DNA of 57,082 bases, taken from contig NZ_KB900609.1 in NCBI RefSeq assembly GCF_000379105.1, positions 6,042,684 through 6,099,765 of the forward strand, given 5' to 3'. The notes below the pieces were generated by a model that was given only the letters and a program-made list of their open reading frames with translations, searched no databases and had not been told where the DNA came from. Position 1 is the stretch's first letter. Every line of letters begins with the position of its first letter. Shown here in pieces: positions 37,970-47,578 of the stretch. The position numbers and the translations under genes were made by a program. The stretch is from Methylobacterium sp. WSM2598 (GTDB taxonomy: Bacteria > Pseudomonadota > Alphaproteobacteria > Rhizobiales > Beijerinckiaceae).

Positions 37970-38096
37970 GGGGGCTCCGGGGGTCGTGCCACGAGAGCAG
38001 GATCCGATCACGCCGCCGCCGGGTCCTGCTCTCGGTCCTTGCTGCGGACGCGAGTTCCGCGACGAAGAAGGGGCGGCCGCTTCGTCGGACAACGCG

Positions 38097-39071
38097 CTAC
38101 CGGGGTTCCTGGTGGCCGCCGAAGCCCTTGCGCATGGCCGAGAGCAGCTTGTCGGCGAAGGAGGCGGTCTCCCGCGAGCGGAAGCGGGCGTAGAGGGCGG
38201 CCGCCAGCACGTTCGCCGGCACCGCCTCCTCGATCGCGGCGTTGAGGGTCCAGCGCCCCTCGCCCGAATCGACCACGAAGCCCGAGAACGCGTCGAGGTG
38301 CTCGTCCCGCGCCAGCGCCGCCGCCGTCAGGTCGAGGAGCCAGGACGACACCACGCTGCCCCGCCGCCACACCTCCGCGATGTCGCCGAGGTCGAGGTCG
38401 AAGCGCTGCGCCTCCGGCAATTCCTCCGAATTGGCGTGGCGCAGGATGTCGAAGCCCTCCGCGTAGGCCTGCATCAGGCCGTACTCGATCCCGTTATGGA
38501 TCATCTTGACGAAGTGGCCCGCCCCGCTCGGGCCGGCATGGATGTAGCCCTGCTCGGCGCGGGGATCGCGGCCCTCGCGGCCCGGGGTGCGCGGCACCTC
38601 GCCGAGGCCCGGCGCCAGGGTGGCGAAGATCGGGTCGAGCCGGTCGACCGCCTCCTTGGCGCCGCCGATCATCATGCAGTAGCCCCGCTCCAGCCCCCAG
38701 ACGCCGCCCGAGGTGCCGACGTCGACGTAGTGCAGCCCCTTCTCGCGCAGCCGCGCCGCCCGCCGGATGTCGTCCTTGTAGAAGGAATTGCCGCCGTCGA
38801 TGACGACGTCGTCCGGCTCCATCAGCTCGGCGAGGCGCGCGACCGTCTCCTCGGTCGGGGCACCGGCCGGCAGCATCACCCAGGCCGCCCGCGGCCGGCC
38901 GAGCTTGGCGACGAACTCCTCCAGGGTCGCGGCACCGGCCGCGCCCGCCTCGACCAGGGCCGCCACGGCCTCGGGCGAGCGGTCGTAGACGACCGCGCCG
39001 TGGCCGGCCCGGATGAGCCGCCGCACGATGTTGCCGCCCATCCGCCCCAGACCGACCATCCCGAGCTGCAT
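38097..39071 (-). CDS. gnd: 6-phosphogluconate dehydrogenase, short decarboxylating type
   Basis: Gnd converts 6-phosphogluconate into ribulose 5-phosphate and CO2. The 324-residue length marks the short, usually NAD-preferring form. MQLGMVGLGRMGGNIVRRL is the Rossmann start, GGNSFYKDD the substrate loop and GPSGAGHFVKMIHNGIEYG the catalytic stretch with Lys and His. It lies between tal-pgi and zwf. Confidence 0.95.
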   Translation of the reverse strand: MQLGMVGLGRMGGNIVRRLIRAGHGAVVYDRSPEAVAALVEAGAAGAATLEEFVAKLGRPRAAWVMLPAGAPTEETVARLAELMEPDDVVIDGGNSFYKDDIRRAARLREKGLHYVDVGTSGGVWGLERGYCMMIGGAKEAVDRLDPIFATLAPGLGEVPRTPGREGRDPRAEQGYIHAGPSGAGHFVKMIHNGIEYGLMQAYAEGFDILRHANSEELPEAQRFDLDLGDIAEVWRRGSVVSSWLLDLTAAALARDEHLDAFSGFVVDSGEGRWTLNAAIEEAVPANVLAAALYARFRSRETASFADKLLSAMRKGFGGHQEPR

Positions 39072-39124
39072 CGCGCCCCTCCGCGTCCCGTGCGGGGCCG
39101 AGGCGGCCGCGCACCCGCCACCAG

Positions 39125-41947
39125 TTAGGTCAGGGCCCGGCGGATTCGATCGAGCCCCGCCGTGAGGTCCCCCTTGACGTGGACGCGCAGCGCCCGCCGC
39201 CCGCGCTCCGACAGGACCCCGAAATCGCCCCGCGCCTGCGCCGCAAGGACCGTGCCGAAGCCGACCGCGCGGCCGGGGATCGGCAAGTCCGGCCCCTCGG
39301 CGGTGATCTGCAGGAAGACGCCGCTGTCGGGCCCGCCCTTGTAGGCCTGGCCCGTCGAGTGCAGGAAGCGCGGCCCGAACTCGACGCAGGTCGCCACCCG
39401 CTTTCCGTCGCGCAGGGCGAGGCGCGCCGCCTGCAGGGGGGCGAGGTTCTCCGCGTTGCGCGCCACGTAGGCGAGGAGCGCGACGTAGTCGCCCGCGCCC
39501 GCCCGCCCGATCAGCGCGCGGATCAGGCCTTCCGGGTCCGCGGCCCCGGCCTCGCGCAGCGCCTGCGCATTGGCCGCGTCCGTGTAGAGGGCGAGGCCCG
39601 CATCCTGCGCCAGCGGCGTCTCCGGGGGCAGCGCGCCGTCCCGCTCGGCCGCCTCCGTCAGCTCCCGCGTCTTGATCTTGCTCGCCTCGACGTCGGGCTG
39701 GTCGAACGGGTTGATGCCGAGGACCGCCCCGGCGACCGCCGTGGCGATCTCGAACCGGAAGAACTCCTGCGGCAAGCCCTCGCGGGAGGCGAGCGCGATC
39801 CGCGCCACCGGGTGGCCGGCGGCTTCGAGCGCCGCCACGCCCGCATCCTGGGCCGCGTCGGCGCCGTCGTCGAGGCGCAGGTAGACGAAGAACCGGTCGC
39901 CGCCATAGACCTCGGGCGCCCCGAGGGGCTCGTTGTCGATCGGGATCAGGCCCTTGCCCTCCTTGCCGGTCGACTCGGCGATGAGCTGCTCGGCCCAGGC
40001 CCCGAAGGTCGCGATGCCAGGCGAGGCCACGAGCGTGACCTTGTCGCGGCCCGCCTCCCGCGCGGCGATCCCGAGGGCGAGGCCGAGCTGGACCCCGGGA
40101 TTGACCGCCGGGGGCACGTCCCGGCCGCAGGCCCGCACCATGCGGCGCGCGCCCTCCAGGAAGGCCGCCGCGTCGATGCCGCTCGCCGCCGCCGGCACCA
40201 GCCCGAAGGCCGAGAGGACCGAGTAGCGGCCGCCGATCTCCGGCACGCCGTGGAAGATCCGCCGGAAACCGCCGGCGGTGGCGGCCTTCTCCATGGCCGA
40301 GCCCGGATCGGTCACGGCGACGAAGTGGCGCCCGGCCGCTTCGCCCACGACCTCGCGCATGCGGGCGAGGAAGTAGTCCCGGAAGACGTTCGGCTCGAGC
40401 GTCGAGCCGGATTTCGACGCCACGATGAACAGGGTGCGGGGCAGGTCGACCGCCGCCTCGACGGCCTTCACCTCCGCCGGGTCGGTCGAGTCGAGGATGC
40501 GCAGGCGCGGGAAGCCGGGCCGCCGGCCGTAGGTCTCGGCCAGCACCTCGGGCCCGAGGCTGGAGCCGCCCATGCCGAGCACCACCGCGTCCGTGAACCC
40601 CTCGGAGCGGATCTCCTCGGCGAAGGCGGCGTAGTCGCCGGCCCGGGCGGTCTGGTCCGCGACGATGTCGAGCCAGCCGAGCCAGCGCGCCTCGTCGGCC
40701 CCGGTCCAGACCGAGGCGTCGCGCTGCCACAGGCGGCGCACCAGCCCCTCGGCGCGCCAGCGCTCGGCTTCCCTGTCGACGCCCTCTCGCAGGGCGCCGA
40801 GCGACAGGGCCTGGCGGTCGAGGCGGTCGCCCAGGATCTGCGCCCGCTTGGCCGCCACCGCGCCGAGGAGCTTGTCGGCGGCGTCGACGAAGAGCTGCAC
40901 GCCCTCGCGGACGAGGTCCCGGGCCACCGCGTCGAGGTCGATGCCGGCGCGCGCGAGGTCGGCGAGCACCCGCTCGGCCCCGCCGACATCCTCCTCCAGG
41001 CTCGCCCGCACCCGGCCGTGATCGCGGAACGCGTCCATCGTGGCGGGCGGGATGGTGTTGACCGTGTCCGGCCCGATCAGTTCCTCGACGTAGAGCACGT
41101 CCGAGTAGGCCTTGTTCTTGGTGCCGGTGGAGGCCCAGAGCAGGCGCTGGGGATGCGCACCCTTGGCCGCCAGCGCCGCCCAGCGCGGCCCGGCGAAGAG
41201 CCGCCGGAAGCGCTGGAAGGCGAGCTTGGCGTTGGCGATCGCGACCTTGCCCTTCAGCCCCTCCAGGGCGGCCCTCTCGTCGCCGCCCGCCCGCGCGATC
41301 CGCGCGTCGAGCTTCGCGTCGACCGCCGAGTCGATGCGGCTGACGAAGAAGCTCGCGACGCTCGCCACCCGGCCGACCGGCCCACCCCTGGCGGCGAGCT
41401 CCTCCAGGCCCGCGATGTAGGCCGTCGCCACCTCCTCGTAGACCTCCTGCGAGAACAGGAGAGTGACGTTGACGTTGATGCCCTCGGCGGTGAGGGCCCG
41501 GATCGCCGGCAGCCCCTCGGGGGTCGCCGGCACCTTGATCATCAGGTTGTCGCGGCCGACGGCGGCCCAGAGGCGGCGCGCCTCCTCGAGGGTCTCGGCG
41601 GTGTTCATCGCCAGGTAGGGCGAGACTTCGAGGCTCACGAAGCCGTCCTGCCCGCCGGACGCGTCGTAGACCGGCCGCAGCACGTCCGCCGCCGCCCGGA
41701 TGTCGGCGATGGCGAGCCCCTCGTAGAGCTCGATCACCGCCCCGTCGCCGGCCTCGCGCAGGGCCGCGTCGTAGGCGTCCGAGTGGCCGATCGCCTTCTC
41801 GAAGATCGCCGGGTTGGAGGTGACGCCGCGCAGACCGTCCTCGGCGACGAGGCGCTGCAGGTCGCCCCCGGCGACGAAGCCGCGCGCCACGAAGTCGAGC
41901 CACACGGCCTGACCCTGCTCCGCATGCAGCGCCTTCAGCGGATTCAT
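39125..41947 (-). CDS. Bifunctional transaldolase / glucose-6-phosphate isomerase
   Basis: A fusion of 940 residues. Residues 1 to about 365 are transaldolase (GVTSNPAIFEKAI; Schiff-base Lys in LLWASTGTKNKAYSD). About 385 to the end are phosphoglucose isomerase (GMGGSSLGPEV near 458; VASKSGSTLEPN). It combines sedoheptulose/erythrose exchange with fructose-glucose phosphate interconversion in one chain. The ATG has agggag upstream. It is the first gene of the minus-strand sugar-phosphate operon. Such Tal-Pgi fusions are known in some alphaproteobacteria and cyanobacteria. Confidence 0.96.
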   Translation of the reverse strand: MNPLKALHAEQGQAVWLDFVARGFVAGGDLQRLVAEDGLRGVTSNPAIFEKAIGHSDAYDAALREAGDGAVIELYEGLAIADIRAAADVLRPVYDASGGQDGFVSLEVSPYLAMNTAETLEEARRLWAAVGRDNLMIKVPATPEGLPAIRALTAEGINVNVTLLFSQEVYEEVATAYIAGLEELAARGGPVGRVASVASFFVSRIDSAVDAKLDARIARAGGDERAALEGLKGKVAIANAKLAFQRFRRLFAGPRWAALAAKGAHPQRLLWASTGTKNKAYSDVLYVEELIGPDTVNTIPPATMDAFRDHGRVRASLEEDVGGAERVLADLARAGIDLDAVARDLVREGVQLFVDAADKLLGAVAAKRAQILGDRLDRQALSLGALREGVDREAERWRAEGLVRRLWQRDASVWTGADEARWLGWLDIVADQTARAGDYAAFAEEIRSEGFTDAVVLGMGGSSLGPEVLAETYGRRPGFPRLRILDSTDPAEVKAVEAAVDLPRTLFIVASKSGSTLEPNVFRDYFLARMREVVGEAAGRHFVAVTDPGSAMEKAATAGGFRRIFHGVPEIGGRYSVLSAFGLVPAAASGIDAAAFLEGARRMVRACGRDVPPAVNPGVQLGLALGIAAREAGRDKVTLVASPGIATFGAWAEQLIAESTGKEGKGLIPIDNEPLGAPEVYGGDRFFVYLRLDDGADAAQDAGVAALEAAGHPVARIALASREGLPQEFFRFEIATAVAGAVLGINPFDQPDVEASKIKTRELTEAAERDGALPPETPLAQDAGLALYTDAANAQALREAGAADPEGLIRALIGRAGAGDYVALLAYVARNAENLAPLQAARLALRDGKRVATCVEFGPRFLHSTGQAYKGGPDSGVFLQITAEGPDLPIPGRAVGFGTVLAAQARGDFGVLSERGRRALRVHVKGDLTAGLDRIRRALT

Positions 41948-42200
41948 GCCGGTCTCCCTGATTCCGTCACGCCGGAATGTGGCGAGCGGGGAGCCGCTGT
42001 CCAGGGGGAAATCGCCCCCTCGCGCCGAGGATGGCCGTTCCGGGCGGCGCGGAAACGCGCGGTTTACCATTCGGCCCGATCCTCAGGGGATGGAGAGGCC
42101 GCCCGCGGCTCGGCCCGCCGTGGCGGCGCAGGCCGCGGACGCCCGGCAGGCGGCGGCCCGGCGGGCGGCCGCCCGCCCGCCAGCGAGGATCCCCGACCCC

Positions 42201-43340
42201 ATGATCTCCCGCGCGGAACGCTCGCATCTCGGCGACTGGTGGTGGACCGTCGACCGGGCCCTGCTCGCCGGCCTCGGCACGCTGATGACGATCGGCCTCG
42301 TCTTCCTGATGGCGGGCGGCCCGCCCGTGGCCGAGCGCCTCGGCCTGCCGACCTTCCACTTCCTGAACCGCCAGGTGATGTTCCTGGTGCCCTCGATCGG
42401 GCTGATACTGGCGGTGTCGTTCCTGTCGCTGCGCCACGTGCGCCGGCTCGCCCTCGTCACCTACCTGATCGGGATCGTGCTCTGCGTGGTCGCCACCAAG
42501 TACGGGCCGGAGATCAAGGGCGCGCATCGCTGGATCCAGTTCGGCTCGATCGGCGTCCAGCCCTCCGAATTCGTGAAGCCGGCCTTCGTGGTGCTGGCCG
42601 CCTGGGCCTTCGCCGAGGGAGCGCGGCGCCGGGACATGCCGGGCGGCACGCTCGCGGTGATGCTCCTGCCGATGACCATCGTGCCGCTGATCCTGCAGCC
42701 CGATTTCGGCCAGACCATGCTGCTCACCATGGTGTGGTGCTGCATGGTGTTCGTGGCCGGCCTGCACTGGATCTGGGTGGGGGGCCTCGGCGGGGCGGGC
42801 CTGCTCGGCGTCGGCGCCGCCTACCAGTTCCTGCCGCACGTGCGCGACCGCATCCACCGCTTCCTCGAGAAGGAGCCGACCGAGAACTTCCAGGGCTTCT
42901 GGTCGAAGGAATCCTTCCTGATGGGGGGCTGGTTCGGCACCGGCCCGGGGGAGGGGGTGGCCAAGCGCCACCTGCCGGACGCGCATACCGACTTCATCTT
43001 CTCGGTGGCGGGCGAGGAGTTCGGCACCCTGGCCTGCATCGGCGTCGTCCTGCTCTTCGCCTTCATCGTGATGCGCGGGCTGACGCTGGCGCGGCGCAGC
43101 GAGGACATCTTCTGCCGGCTCGCCATCACGGGCCTGACGACGCTGTTCGGACTGCAGGCCTGCATCAACATGCTGGTGAATGTCCGCCTGATGCCGGCCA
43201 AGGGCATGACGCTGCCCTTCATCTCCTCCGGCGGCTCGTCGCTGATCTCGCTCGCCCTCGGGATGGGGTTCCTGGTCGCGCTCACCCGGCGCCGCCCGCG
43301 CACCGCCCTCCTCAACCGCGACGAGGGCCTCGCGCGGTGA
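42201..43340 (+). CDS. ftsW: Septal peptidoglycan polymerase FtsW
   Basis: A SEDS-family glycosyltransferase of the divisome, 379 residues with about ten membrane helices. Hallmarks are GAHRWIQFGSIGVQPSEFVK, the catalytic-loop part KEPTENFQGFWSKESFLMGG and MPAKGMTLPFISSGGSSLI. The ATG at 42201 (MISRAERSHLGDWWW) fits homologues; an in-frame ATG at 42090 would add a Pro/Ala-rich tail. It is divergent from tal-pgi, so murD/mraY/ftsI are missing upstream. Confidence 0.95.
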   Translation: MISRAERSHLGDWWWTVDRALLAGLGTLMTIGLVFLMAGGPPVAERLGLPTFHFLNRQVMFLVPSIGLILAVSFLSLRHVRRLALVTYLIGIVLCVVATKYGPEIKGAHRWIQFGSIGVQPSEFVKPAFVVLAAWAFAEGARRRDMPGGTLAVMLLPMTIVPLILQPDFGQTMLLTMVWCCMVFVAGLHWIWVGGLGGAGLLGVGAAYQFLPHVRDRIHRFLEKEPTENFQGFWSKESFLMGGWFGTGPGEGVAKRHLPDAHTDFIFSVAGEEFGTLACIGVVLLFAFIVMRGLTLARRSEDIFCRLAITGLTTLFGLQACINMLVNVRLMPAKGMTLPFISSGGSSLISLALGMGFLVALTRRRPRTALLNRDEGLAR

Positions 43341-43444
43341 GGGGCGCCCGCCGGCGCGGCGCCCCCGAAGGGACGCAACCCGGGGGTGATCTTGCGGCCG
43401 AACCTGCCTAAAGAGCGGCCGGCATCGGAGATGGAAGGCCCGCC

Positions 43445-44563
43445 ATGACGGTCGCGCAACCCCTCGTCCTCCTCGCCGCCGGCGGCACCGGCGGGCACCT
43501 GTTCCCGGCGGAGGCCCTGGCGCTGCGCCTGCGCGACCGCGGCATCCGGGTGGTGCTCGCCAGCGACGGCCGGGTCGAGGCGCTCTCGGGCGGCTTCCCG
43601 GCCTCCGAGATCGTGTCGATCCCCTCGGCCACCCCCTCGGGGCGCTCGCCGCTCGCCCGCGGGGCGGCCTTCCTGACGCTCGGCCGCGGCTTCGCGGCGG
43701 CGATCCGGGCGGTGCGGCGGCTCAACCCGGCGGTGGTGGTGGGCTTCGGCGGCTACCCGACCGTGCCGCCGCTCCTCGCCGCCCAGATGCTGAGGGTGCC
43801 GACCCTCCTGCACGAGCAGAACGCCGTCATGGGCCGCGCGAACGGCTTCCTCGCCCGCGGCGCCTCGGTGATCGCGACCGGGTTCTCCGAGGTGCGCGGC
43901 GTGCCCGCGCGGGCGGGCGCGCGGCGCGTCCACACCGGCAACCCGGTGCGCCCGGCGGTGCTGGCGGCGGCGGACACGCCGTACCCGGCCCTGTCACCGG
44001 ACGGCCCGCTCCACCTCCTGGCCTTCGGCGGCAGCCAGGGCGCCCGGGTGATGAGCGAGGTCGTGCCCGAGGCGGTCGCCCGCCTGCCGGCCCCCCTGCG
44101 CGCCCGGCTGCACGTGGTGCAGCAGGCCCGGGCCGAGGACCTCGCCCGGGCCGAGGCCATCTACGGCCGCGCCGGGCTCGCCTCGGCCTCGGTCGCGCCC
44201 TTCTTCAAGGACCTGCCGGCCCGGATGGCCGCCGCCCACCTGGTGGTGGCGCGCTCGGGCGCCTCGACGGTGGCGGAACTCGCGGTGATCGGCCGGCCCG
44301 CCATCCTGGTGCCGCTGCCGGGCTCCCTCGACCAGGACCAGGCGGCCAACGCGGCCGTGCTCGGCGCGGCGGGCGCTGCCTTTCCCCGACCACAAACGGA
44401 CTTCATTCCTGAGCGGCTCGCGGCCGATCTCGAGGCCCTGTTCGGCGCGCCCGAGCGGCTCGCCGCCGCCGCGGCCGCCGCCCGCAGGACCGGGATCCCC
44501 GACGCCGCCGAGCGCCTCGCCGCCCTGGTGGTCGAGACCGCGATCGCGGCCTCGACCCGCTGA
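43445..44563 (+). CDS. murG: UDP-GlcNAc:lipid I N-acetylglucosaminyltransferase
   Basis: MurG makes lipid II at the inner face of the membrane. The 372-residue protein has the glycine loop GGTGGHLFPA (13-22), VVVGFGGYPTVPPLLA, HEQNAVMGRAN and the acceptor/donor part ARSGASTVAELAVIGRPAIL. The ATG has ggaagg upstream. It is collinear with ftsW and murC. Confidence 0.97.
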   Translation: MTVAQPLVLLAAGGTGGHLFPAEALALRLRDRGIRVVLASDGRVEALSGGFPASEIVSIPSATPSGRSPLARGAAFLTLGRGFAAAIRAVRRLNPAVVVGFGGYPTVPPLLAAQMLRVPTLLHEQNAVMGRANGFLARGASVIATGFSEVRGVPARAGARRVHTGNPVRPAVLAAADTPYPALSPDGPLHLLAFGGSQGARVMSEVVPEAVARLPAPLRARLHVVQQARAEDLARAEAIYGRAGLASASVAPFFKDLPARMAAAHLVVARSGASTVAELAVIGRPAILVPLPGSLDQDQAANAAVLGAAGAAFPRPQTDFIPERLAADLEALFGAPERLAAAAAAARRTGIPDAAERLAALVVETAIAASTR

Positions 44564-44587
44564 CCGTTCGCCAAGGACACCCGACCC

Positions 44588-46003
44588 ATGAAGCTGCCGA
44601 ACAAGCTCGGACCCATCCACTTCATCGGCATCGGCGGCATCGGCATGTCCGGCATCGCCGAGGTGATGCACAATCTCGGCTACACGGTGCAGGGCTCGGA
44701 CGCGGCCGACAACTACAACGTCAAGCGCCTCGCCGAGAAGGGCATCCGCACCTTCGTCGGCCACCGGGCGGAGAACCTCGCGGAGGCCGAGCTCGTCGTG
44801 GTCTCGACGGCGATCCGCCGCGACAACCCGGAACTGGCGATGGCCCGCGAGCGCCGGTTGCCGGTGGTGCGCCGGGCCGAGATGCTGGCCGAGCTGATGC
44901 GCTTCAAGTCCTGCGTGGCGGTGGCGGGGACGCACGGCAAGACCACCACGACCTCGCTGGTGGCCACGCTGCTCGACGCCGGCGGGCTCGACCCGACGGT
45001 GATCAACGGCGGCATCATCAACGCCTACGGCACGAATGCCCGCATGGGCGAGGGCGAGTGGATGGTGGTGGAGGCCGACGAATCGGACGGCACCTTCCTC
45101 AAGCTGCCCGCCGACATCGCCATCGTGACCAACATCGACCCGGAGCACCTCGACCATTTCGGCTCCTTCGACGCCATCAAGGACGCGTTCCGGGCCTTCA
45201 TCGACAACATCCCGTTCTACGGCTTCGCGGTGATGTGCATCGATCACCCGACCGTGCAGGACCTCGTCGGGCGCATCGAGGACCGCCGCATCATCACCTA
45301 CGGCGAGAACCCGCAGGCGGATGTCCGCCTGATCGACGTCGACCTGAGGGGGGGCCAGAGCCGCTTTCGGGTGATGATCCGCGACCGCCGGCCGGGCTTC
45401 CGCCTGGAGATGGAGGATCTCGTCCTGCCGATGCCGGGCAAGCACAACGCGCTCAACGCCACCGCGGCCCTCGCGGTGGCGCACGAGCTCGGCGTCGCGC
45501 CCGAGGCGATCCGCCGGGCGCTCGCCGGCTTCGGCGGGGTGAAGCGCCGCTTCACCCGCACGGGCGAGTGGAACGGCGCGCAGATCTTCGACGATTACGG
45601 GCACCACCCGGTGGAGATCAAGGCGGTGCTGAAGGCCGCCCGCGCCTCGACCGAGGGCAATGTGGTGGCGGTGGTGCAACCGCACCGCTATACGCGGCTC
45701 GCCTCGCTGTTCGACGATTTCTGCACCTGCTTCAACGACGCCGACACGGTGATCGTGGCCCCGGTCTACGCGGCCGGCGAGGCGCCGATCGAGGGCTTCG
45801 ACCGCGACACGCTGGTGGCGGGCCTGAAGTCGCGCGGCCACCGCAACGCGGTGGCGCTGGAGCGCAGCGAGGATCTCGCCGGCCTGGTCAACGGGCTCGT
45901 CGGCCCCGGCGACTACGTCGTGTGCCTGGGCGCCGGCAACATCACGCAATGGGCCTACGCGCTGCCGGGCGAGCTCTCGGCGCTCGGCGAGAAGGCGGCG
46001 TGA
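44588..46003 (+). CDS. murC: UDP-N-acetylmuramate-L-alanine ligase
   Basis: MurC adds the first amino acid, L-Ala, to UDP-MurNAc. The 471-residue product has IHFIGIGGIGMSGIAEV (nucleotide-sugar loop, 10-26), the ATP loop GTHGKTTT at about 114-121, and DDYGHHPVEIKAVL near 330. It is 24 bp after murG. The next cell wall gene, murB, is separated from it by an opposing toxin-antitoxin remnant. Confidence 0.97.
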   Translation: MKLPNKLGPIHFIGIGGIGMSGIAEVMHNLGYTVQGSDAADNYNVKRLAEKGIRTFVGHRAENLAEAELVVVSTAIRRDNPELAMARERRLPVVRRAEMLAELMRFKSCVAVAGTHGKTTTTSLVATLLDAGGLDPTVINGGIINAYGTNARMGEGEWMVVEADESDGTFLKLPADIAIVTNIDPEHLDHFGSFDAIKDAFRAFIDNIPFYGFAVMCIDHPTVQDLVGRIEDRRIITYGENPQADVRLIDVDLRGGQSRFRVMIRDRRPGFRLEMEDLVLPMPGKHNALNATAALAVAHELGVAPEAIRRALAGFGGVKRRFTRTGEWNGAQIFDDYGHHPVEIKAVLKAARASTEGNVVAVVQPHRYTRLASLFDDFCTCFNDADTVIVAPVYAAGEAPIEGFDRDTLVAGLKSRGHRNAVALERSEDLAGLVNGLVGPGDYVVCLGAGNITQWAYALPGELSALGEKAA

Positions 46004-46073
46004 GCGGCCCCGCGAGGCATGCGCGGCCCCGGGCGCCAACCGGCGCGGTGCCCGCCCGCGACCGCGCGCGGGC

Positions 46074-46340
46074 TCATCCGGCTTGCCGGACGAGATCCTC
46101 GACGTCGATCCGCGGCGCCCGCGCCAGCCTAGCATCCACCTCGATGTCGGCGACGGCTTCATCCCGCTCGATCGCGGCCGGCCGGCGCGCCGGGATTCCG
46201 GCCTCGAGCCGCGCCCTGGAGGCCGCGACGACGCGGCCGTGCTCCGTCTCCTCGGCCAGGCTGCGCAGCCGCTCGAACGCCTCCTCGGACAGGATCACGA
46301 CGGGCTCGCCGGCCGGGGTCTTGGTGCGGACGATGGTCAT
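46074..46340 (-). CDS. Type II antitoxin-like protein
   Basis: An 88-residue protein (MTIVRTKTPAGEPVVILSEE AFERLR in two parts, then charged helices) resembling Phd/RelB-type antitoxins: N-terminal strand-helix part and disordered C-terminus. It is oriented against the mur genes and directly downstream of a broken RelE/ParE-like toxin frame, the toxin-first order. The frame itself is intact. Assignment rests on context and pattern. Confidence 0.6.
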   Translation of the reverse strand: MTIVRTKTPAGEPVVILSEEAFERLRSLAEETEHGRVVAASRARLEAGIPARRPAAIERDEAVADIEVDARLARAPRIDVEDLVRQAG

Positions 46341-46602
46341 GCGCCGGATCCGACTCGTCGACCGAGCCGCGCGGCCCGACCGCGTGGACGATGATGCGAT
46401 CGCCCGCCGTCGTGAAGAGGATCCGCCAAGGCCCGACCCGGAGCCGGTCGCCGGGCTATCCCCGCAGCGCGGCGACGTTGTCGGTCAGCGCGTGCGGCTC
46501 CGCCGCGAGGGGGTCGAGCTTCTCCCGGATGAGGGCCTCGACGTTGCCCGGCAAGCGGCCGAGCGCGCGGGCGGCGCGCGAGAAGACCACGGTCCGACCC
46601 AT
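46341..46602 (-). pseudogene. RelE/ParE-family toxin interrupted by a stop codon
   Basis: From ATG 46602 the frame reads MGRTVVFSRAARALGRLPGN, continues with EALIREKLDPLAAEPHALTD and reaches VAALRG, then TAG (46456-46458). It resumes as PGDRLRVGPWRILFTTAGDR and IIVHAVGPRG. This is the RelE/ParE pattern, including the RLRVGxWRILF strand carrying the functional Arg residues. Beyond GSVDE no stop follows in frame before the antitoxin start, so the 3' end is probably altered as well. The toxin is therefore likely dead, unless TAG is suppressed. Confidence 0.75.
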
Positions 46603-46663
46603 CGACGCCGCGTCAATCACACTTGAGACCGCTCGGCACCCCGTGTCGAGCGCGGATGGATCC

Positions 46664-47578
46664 ATGACCTCCCACGACCTCCTCGCGCTCCTCGCGCCCG
46701 CCGGCCTGCGCGGACGCCTCCTGCCCGACCACCCGCTCGCCGACCTGACGTGGTTCCGCGTCGGGGGCCCCGCCGACCTCCTCTTCACCCCCGCCGACGA
46801 GGAGGATCTCGCGGCCGCGCTGCGGGCGCTGCCGGCCGAGGTGCCGGTCGCCGTGATCGGGCTCGGCTCGAACCTGATCGTGCGCGACGGCGGCGTGCGG
46901 GGGCTGGTGATCCGCCTCGGCGGCCGCGCCTTCGGGAGCATTGAGATCGAAGGCGACACGGTCCGCGCCGGCGCCGCCGTGCCGGACGTGCGGCTCGCCC
47001 GCGCCGCGGCCGAGGCCGGACTCGACGGCATGGCCTTCTACCGGGGCATCCCGGGCTCGGTCGGGGGGGCGCTGCGCATGAATGCCGGCGCCCATGGCGG
47101 CGAGACGACCGACGTGCTGGTCGAGGCGCGCGGCGTCACCCGGGAGGGCGAGATCCGCCGCTTCGGCCATGCCGAGATGGGCTTCTCCTACCGCCACGCC
47201 GCGGTGCCGGAGAGCGTGGTCTTCACGGGCGCGCTCTTCCGCGGCCGGCCGGGCGACAGGGCGGCGATCCTCGCCGAGATGGACCGGGTGACGGCGGCCC
47301 GCGAGGCGGCCCAGCCGATCCGGGAGCGCACCGGCGGCTCGACCTTCAAGAACCCGGAAGGCCGCAAGGCCTGGCAGCTGATCGACGCGGCCGGCTGCCG
47401 CGGCCTGCGCCGCGGCGGCGCCCAGGTCTCGGAGATGCACTGCAACTTCTTAATCAATACGGGCGGCGCCAGCGCGGCCGAGATCGAGGGGCTGGGCGAG
47501 GAGGTCCGGGCGCGGGTGAGGGCGCAGTCGGGCGTCGAATTGCACTGGGAAATCAAACGGATCGGTGTTCCGGCCTAG
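46664..47578 (+). CDS. murB: UDP-N-acetylenolpyruvoylglucosamine reductase
   Basis: A FAD enzyme making UDP-MurNAc, 304 residues. The FAD-binding part is IGLGSNLIVRDGGVRGLVI and YRGIPGSVGGALRMNAGAHG. The catalytic Ser226 is in GGSTFKNPEGRKAW and the end has CNFLINTGGASAAEIE. The ATG at 46664 gives the family N-terminus. murC lies 660 bp upstream across the toxin-antitoxin remnant, so murB may need its own promoter. Confidence 0.96.
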   Translation: MTSHDLLALLAPAGLRGRLLPDHPLADLTWFRVGGPADLLFTPADEEDLAAALRALPAEVPVAVIGLGSNLIVRDGGVRGLVIRLGGRAFGSIEIEGDTVRAGAAVPDVRLARAAAEAGLDGMAFYRGIPGSVGGALRMNAGAHGGETTDVLVEARGVTREGEIRRFGHAEMGFSYRHAAVPESVVFTGALFRGRPGDRAAILAEMDRVTAAREAAQPIRERTGGSTFKNPEGRKAWQLIDAAGCRGLRRGGAQVSEMHCNFLINTGGASAAEIEGLGEEVRARVRAQSGVELHWEIKRIGVPA

